In this document: positions 59,089 through 64,000 of the stretch, piece by piece
Layout of the letters: each line of letters opens with the position of its first letter
Numbering within the stretch: position 1 is the first letter of the stretch
Source: Xestospongia muta
Lineage: Eukaryota; Porifera; Demospongiae; Haplosclerida; Petrosiidae
NCBI GenBank assembly: GCA_963693285.1
Contig: OY848918.1
Span: 11,311,592-11,375,591 of the forward strand
Direction: 5' to 3'
DNA length: 64,000 nucleotides
Notes under the pieces: generated by a model
Told to the model about the DNA's origin: nothing
Database searches by the model: none
The model's input: the letters and a program-made list of their open reading frames with translations, nothing else
Made by a program: the position numbers and the translations under genes

Positions 59089-61530
59089 TTTAATAACTGG
59101 ATTAAATTGAAGCCCACAATAATTATGAGATAAGCATTTCTCATCACATCTTACAGTAATAGATTGCTGTAGTTTTACAATTATATAAATGGTGGCTACA
59201 AATGACTCATTTTAGATATAATTTTGACTTGAAAACCAGTCGAGGAGATAAAGTTTTTAGTTTCTTCCAAAGTCGTGAGATTTCTCTTGCATGACAGCTG
59301 GAACACTCTAGTGACAATATAACTGAGTCATCTTTAGAATGCTTAACAGTTACAATTTCAATTTCCAATGTATATCGTCTGCTCCACTTGGAACAATTCC
59401 AGTTACAGAGTTAGGTAACAGTGAGCACTCCTCACAATTGTGAGTGGCACATGCTATGCTTTTTCAACAATTCCATTGTTTACAGCAACAGACTTTAGCA
59501 ACTCAGTTGAATGGACTGAATAACTTCATATGAAGGAAGTACCAAATCCAACTGAAACAATGATGGAGCTACTTAAATTAAGGGAAGTACCATTATCAAG
59601 TATGAGTTATAGCTACTCAAGCTTTATGGGGACTATTGATTTGTAGACAGTTTCTCCAAGGATATGTGGCCAAAGGACATGATGTGGATTAAAGGGAAGA
59701 GGTTGATCTTGGATAGGCTGTCATGCATGTGGGCAGTGGTATTACAGATCATGTGTGAAAATATAGATGGCAGAGGCCAAGAAGATGGCAAGTGGACATG
59801 TCGACTATGTGTTACTGAACCAAAGTCAAAGATATTGAACAACAAATACAAACTGATCATTACTTCTGAAGAACAAGTAGTATACTATATATATATAACA
59901 CATTATTCAGCTTCTCAAAATATGTACTGACCTACTGTAACCCACTGTAACCTACTGTAACCCATTGTAACCAATTGTAATGCACTGTAAACTACTGCGA
60001 ATGCACTGAAGTCCTAGATGATTTACTTTCTTGTGAACAGCTGAATATGCAGATACCACCACAGTAATATGCAGTAAACAATTTTCCCTCATTCCTTGGG
60101 GTGATCAACCAATACAGTTATATAAGGCTATAGCAGTTAAAGTGAGTCTCATTTAATTTTAGATATAGTTGTCTCAAAAACTAGTTCAGGATATAAAATT
60201 CATTTGGAAAGAGACTTTTATACATTTAATTCAACAAATAACATGTTTTTATTATCAGATATAAACCTTTGTTAGGCTAGGTGGTTTTGGTGATTCTAAC
60301 ACTTCAATGGTAGCTCCAATTGATCAATATTCTGAGAATATGACTTTTTATATCCCCAAAACTACTGAGATCAAATATCATTTTATCATTTCCACTAGGT
60401 ACTAAAGATATAGTGCTAAAAAGGATGGACAAACACAATTTCTAACATGGAACACAATCATTGACCTCACTGTACATTCTATTACTATACAGTCTAATAC
60501 AAAATTCACAATACTGGTATATGGATTTGGTAATAGTATTGGATAGTTTTATAGTGATGGTTTGAGCCTAATACAACTTGTCAAAGGTTTGTAATCTAAC
60601 ACATGTAACAAATCTAAAAGTCAAACTTGGTATTGACATATTTGGAGAAGTATCTGTGTTGGACCATTTACAAATTATCGATCAAATTACTGTATCATTT
60701 GAGGACACTATACTATAACTATACTTGTATCAGTTCTGATGATGCTCTGTGTATCTGTAGGTCAATAAGTCAATTCATTCCACAACATACATGACCACTG
60801 ATCATGAAATCACTAAAATAAGAGACAACTGTTGACAAAGTCATTCTAGTAAACTTTTTACTGATTAGTATATTCAATAATCAGCAACTGTTAATTATCA
60901 AAACAGTTTCAATGTGGTTAATTTACTACAGAAGTGAAAGTAAATGTTGTGTCAAGTGTACCAAATAATTTAACAAAGTTTTGATAATAAAACTACATGT
61001 ATCTCGTTGTCTTGCTAAAACTGGAAGAGTGACAATAAAATTGTTTCAGAGATTTATCAGTAGAGAAACCACCCTACCAAGACACATTTGGATTCTATGA
61101 AAATAGAACATCAGAAATACACATTCTATAGATATATGTTATATGTACCCTAAATAAAGCTAGTCTTCCATGTACAGCAAATGTACCTATGCCCCAACAA
61201 CATAGTGTCCTCTCACTCCTCTGTGTTTAAAACTTATCTTACCCCTTACTTAATAGTTGCACTTTTATTAGGCTTTTGTTTTAAATTATATCAAGTATTT
61301 TTATACTATTTTTATCAAAATTCCCCAACCAATATTAGTTGCCAGCTACAAGCACGTAACAGGAACTGCTTTGACACTCTGACCCAATGAATATCGGTAA
61401 GTAGGATGTAGGATGCAGTAACGCCGTGTACCCTTGGGTTTAACCTGAGACTTATATCAGCTGTAAATTCCCTCACCTACATCACTCCACAGCCAACGCT
61501 GGCTTTTTTTGTCAGAAACATCTACAAGTC
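58895..61530. other. Spacer after A7 with simple repeats and an IgGFc-binding/E-set gene fossil
   Basis: A ta run is at 59,048-59,092, and a decamer-like repeat of 'tactgtaacc' at 59,935-60,005. From about 60,250 to 61,110 the text follows, in decayed form, the end of exon 2 and exon 3 of the next gene ('ctccaattgatcaatattctgag', 'gctaaaactggaagagtgac'). An 88-codon open stretch at 59,664-59,930 resembles nothing I know, and I do not call it a gene. Confidence 0.6.
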
Positions 61531-64000
61531 ATGAACATTTTACTAGTGTTTATTGCATTTGGTAAGTTTAAATAGTCTATTAGAGTTGTTTAATAGTTGA
61601 CTATTATCTTACCAGGTTTCCTGGCTACACAAGAAACTGCCATTGCTAGCTATGGTACTGACTTTTATATTGGACTTATGATCAATTTTAATACAACGAC
61701 TGAAAATATTTGGTTATTTATAACGACACCTTTTTCATCTCCTGTCAATTATACTATTGCAGACTTCACTCATATTATATCTGCAGGCATTGTCACCAAT
61801 GTAAGCCCAGTCAATGAGAGCATTGATATATCTTATGTTACATTAAACAGTAGTTATTCTCAACGTAAAAAAGGGATACATGTCTACACAGAAAATGGAG
61901 GACTTATATCAGTGCTAGTTATTAACTATGTTTATTATTCATCTGGTGACTATCTTGCTTATTCACATCAAGAATTGTTGATACATCAATATCGATACTT
62001 TGTTGTGTCGATAGTAACAGCTGAATTGCTAAGTGGAGTACTTCTTGTAGGCAATAAGGACAACACTACAGTCACCATTATACCTACTCAAAGTATTGTT
62101 GTTCCTCAAGATATCCAAAACTCAACGAGTGCTGAAATGACAGTCACAGCTGGAGCACCATTCACCATTACTCTTCACAAAATGCAGACATTTCTTTTTG
62201 GATCACTAACTGCTGATATCAGTGGAACTAGTATAGTATCAGATAAACCACTCACTGTAATCAGTGGTCACGAATGTGCTTACATACCAATCAATGTTAC
62301 AGCTTGTGAACAACTCACTGAACAGATCCCACCCACAGTAACATGGGGTAAAAGATTCCTCCTCACTCCTTATGCTGGTAGATCAAGACGATACTACAAG
62401 ATTATAGCAGCTGACAACAAGACCACACTAACATATAGATGTAGCACTGACTCTGCAGTAACACTTTATCTGTTGAATCCTGGAGATTTTACTACATTTT
62501 ATTCAAACACATCATATTGCTCTTTAGTCTCAGACAAACCAGTGCTAGTTACTCAACTAGGACCTGGCAATAGCTTTGATTTTCTTGGTATTGGTGATCC
62601 TGTCATTTCAACAATACCTCCAATTGATCAATATTTTGAGAATGTAACTTTCATATCTCCAATACTACCAATAATTGAAACACATCACCTAAATCTTGCT
62701 TCTACTGCCAATGACACAGTACTAATGGATGGACAACCACTATCTCTAACATGGAACAACATCTATGATAGTGACAATAACATTATTGGATATGGTGCAC
62801 AAATACCAATAACTGATCTCACCTCTCATACTATTACTACACAGTCTAATACAAAATTTAGCGCTCTAGTGTATGGATTTGGCTGGTCTACTGGCTATTC
62901 ATATAGTGCTAATGTGAACCAAATGCAACTTGTTCAAAGTAGGTAGAATGAAAATTGTATGTACTGTACTACCATTTCATAGATCCATTACAAGTTCAGC
63001 CTTGGTATGGACATATCCTTGGAGGAGTACCAATATTGATATCTGGACCTTATTTTAAAGAAAATGATCGAATTACTTTGTCATTTGATAACATTAATAT
63101 GGTAGAGTGTACTTACATTAATTCCAAAGTATCACTATGTATCACTCCTCGTCTCACTAAAACTGGAAGAGTAACAGTGAAACTATACCAAAATAACAGT
63201 CAATATGAAAAAACAACAAACTTTTATTCCAGTAAGAAATATGCCAATTAAACTGTCAGAGAATTATAATATTTTTTCTAGAACGTGTTGAAGATGATGT
63301 ACATGTATTGATTAGCTCTAATGAACTACTGATCCATATAGAAGATAATATCTCACTAGCATGGTCAACATTATCTCTAACTAAACCATTACAAGATGTC
63401 ATTGCTCCCTCGGATTTACTTGTTGACATTAAGTTACATTTTTTCCAGATATCTAATGAAGTCCCTACAATAGAACAGGTGACCACACTAGACAGTAATG
63501 TAGCTAATACTGGGTCAGCTAATGTCACAGTACCTATCATATCACATTCCAGTAATCAATCTGTGTATGCTGCCATCATTTCAATTGAAGCTAATGGTAG
63601 TGATCCTCTAAATCCTACATTGTTTGATAAAGTAGAAGGGACAGTGACTCAATGGACAGATATAATATGGATAGTGTCAACCAATAAACAATCCAGTGGT
63701 ACTAAACTATGGTCTGCATGTAAAGCATGGTCTACCAGTGAACCATCTAGTATTGGTCAACAACTATTAGATAAAGTGCGTTCTGTTTTTCCGTGTCCAC
63801 CCACTATTGCTCAAGCTAGAACTGTCAACAGTGGACTTATTGAAAACAGAGATACAGAATTGATAGCATTCTTTCATCCTAAAGCCACCAAATGTTTTCG
63901 TCAAAGGACAATTACAAAGTAAGTTATTATGTAATTCATTTATTGAAATTATTATTATTATTGATCATTATAATAGAACTGAAGGAGCAGGTAATGAATG
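61531..64000 (+). CDS. IgGFc-binding domain / AMOP secreted or membrane protein, 5' part
   Basis: Partial; it runs past the window. Exon 1 61,531-61,561 (signal peptide MNILLVFIAFG). Exon 2 61,616-62,938 encodes an IgGFc-binding N-terminal-like domain of about 440 residues, with YIGLMINF near the start, GVLLVGNKDNTTVTIIPT in the middle, SDKPLTVISGHECAYIP, and YGFGWSTGYSY at the end. Exon 3 62,983-63,231 gives an E-set/IPT-like segment (GGVPILISGPYF, SLCITPRLTKTGRV). Exon 4 63,282-63,918 ends in an AMOP domain (WSACKAWSTSEPS, FPCPPTIAQA, FFHPKATKC). It continues in exon 5 from 63,977 (TEGAGNE). Phases match. AMOP occurs in MUC4-like and other adhesion proteins, so an extracellular adhesion or mucus role is likely. 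The first exon 2 donor could be CAAA/gtaggt, which fits the phase. Confidence 0.8.

Noticed and set aside
59664..59930. 88-codon open frame in the spacer
   Set aside because: There is no homology I recognise, no neighbouring exon and no repeat in other units. It may be chance.

Overview
The window is eukaryotic. Protein-coding pieces are small exons separated by GT-AG introns, mostly 40-120 bases long. The DNA is AT-rich and full of microsatellites and small transposons. Extracellular Ig and fibronectin III (FN3) modules, an IgGFc-binding/AMOP protein and a TKL-type kinase point to a metazoan. The compact introns and this mix of families suggest a demosponge such as Amphimedon; the species is an inference, not something proved by the sequence.

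Most of the window (about 0.6-59 kb) is one tandem cluster of two related receptor families. Family A lies on the + strand: A1 at 0.65 kb, A2 at 10.6, A3 at 25.3, A4 at 40.4, A5 at 44.9, A6 at 49.6 and A7 at 56.0. Each full copy encodes a signal peptide, one Ig-like domain, three FN3-like domains, a Ser/Thr-rich juxtamembrane exon, one transmembrane (TM) helix and a cytoplasmic tail with several tyrosine motifs. Family B lies on the - strand: B1 starts at 7.1 kb, B2 at 16.7, B3 at 22.6, B4 at 31.8, B5 at 34.4, B6 at 39.5, B7 at 54.0 and B8 at 55.2. A full B copy encodes a two-exon signal peptide, an Ig-like domain, two FN3-like domains (absent in B1, B2 and B4), Gly-rich and Ser/Thr-rich stalk exons, and a TM exon with little or no tail. 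Nearly every exon is phase 1-1. In both families the last FN3 is split by a phase-0 intron, so A and B probably share an ancestor.

By my hand splicing, A2 (603 aa), A3 (539 aa), A5 (554 aa), A7 (601 aa), B1 (about 218 aa), B3 (447 aa), B5 (388 aa), B6 (370 aa) and B7 (387 aa) are open from start to stop. A1 has one stop in an exon that can be skipped in frame. A4, A6, B2, B4 and B8 are broken, and further fragments lie at 4.2-4.8, 10.2, 23 and 31.9 kb. A promoter scar without a gene lies at 24.0 kb. The cluster looks like a fast birth-and-death receptor locus with variation in Ig sequence, stalk length, tail motifs and promoter.

Other content: two partial coiled-coil/TKL kinase copies (16.8-18.5 and 35.9-36.7 kb), a decayed acidic-protein gene (9.26-10.1 kb), a decayed hAT transposase inside intron 5 of A5, a TTAA-flanked MITE inside exon 3 of A4, and a pair of foldback MITEs. 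At the right end (61.5-64 kb) is the 5' part of an IgGFc-binding + E-set-like + AMOP secreted protein gene. Decayed fragments of that gene sit downstream of several A copies, so it was once part of the repeated unit.

I propose that the locus encodes paired cell-surface recognition receptors, with A as a signalling form carrying ITIM/ITSM-like, NPxY and YxN motifs and B as stalked or soluble forms. This recalls invertebrate allorecognition or immune-receptor clusters. That function is an inference.
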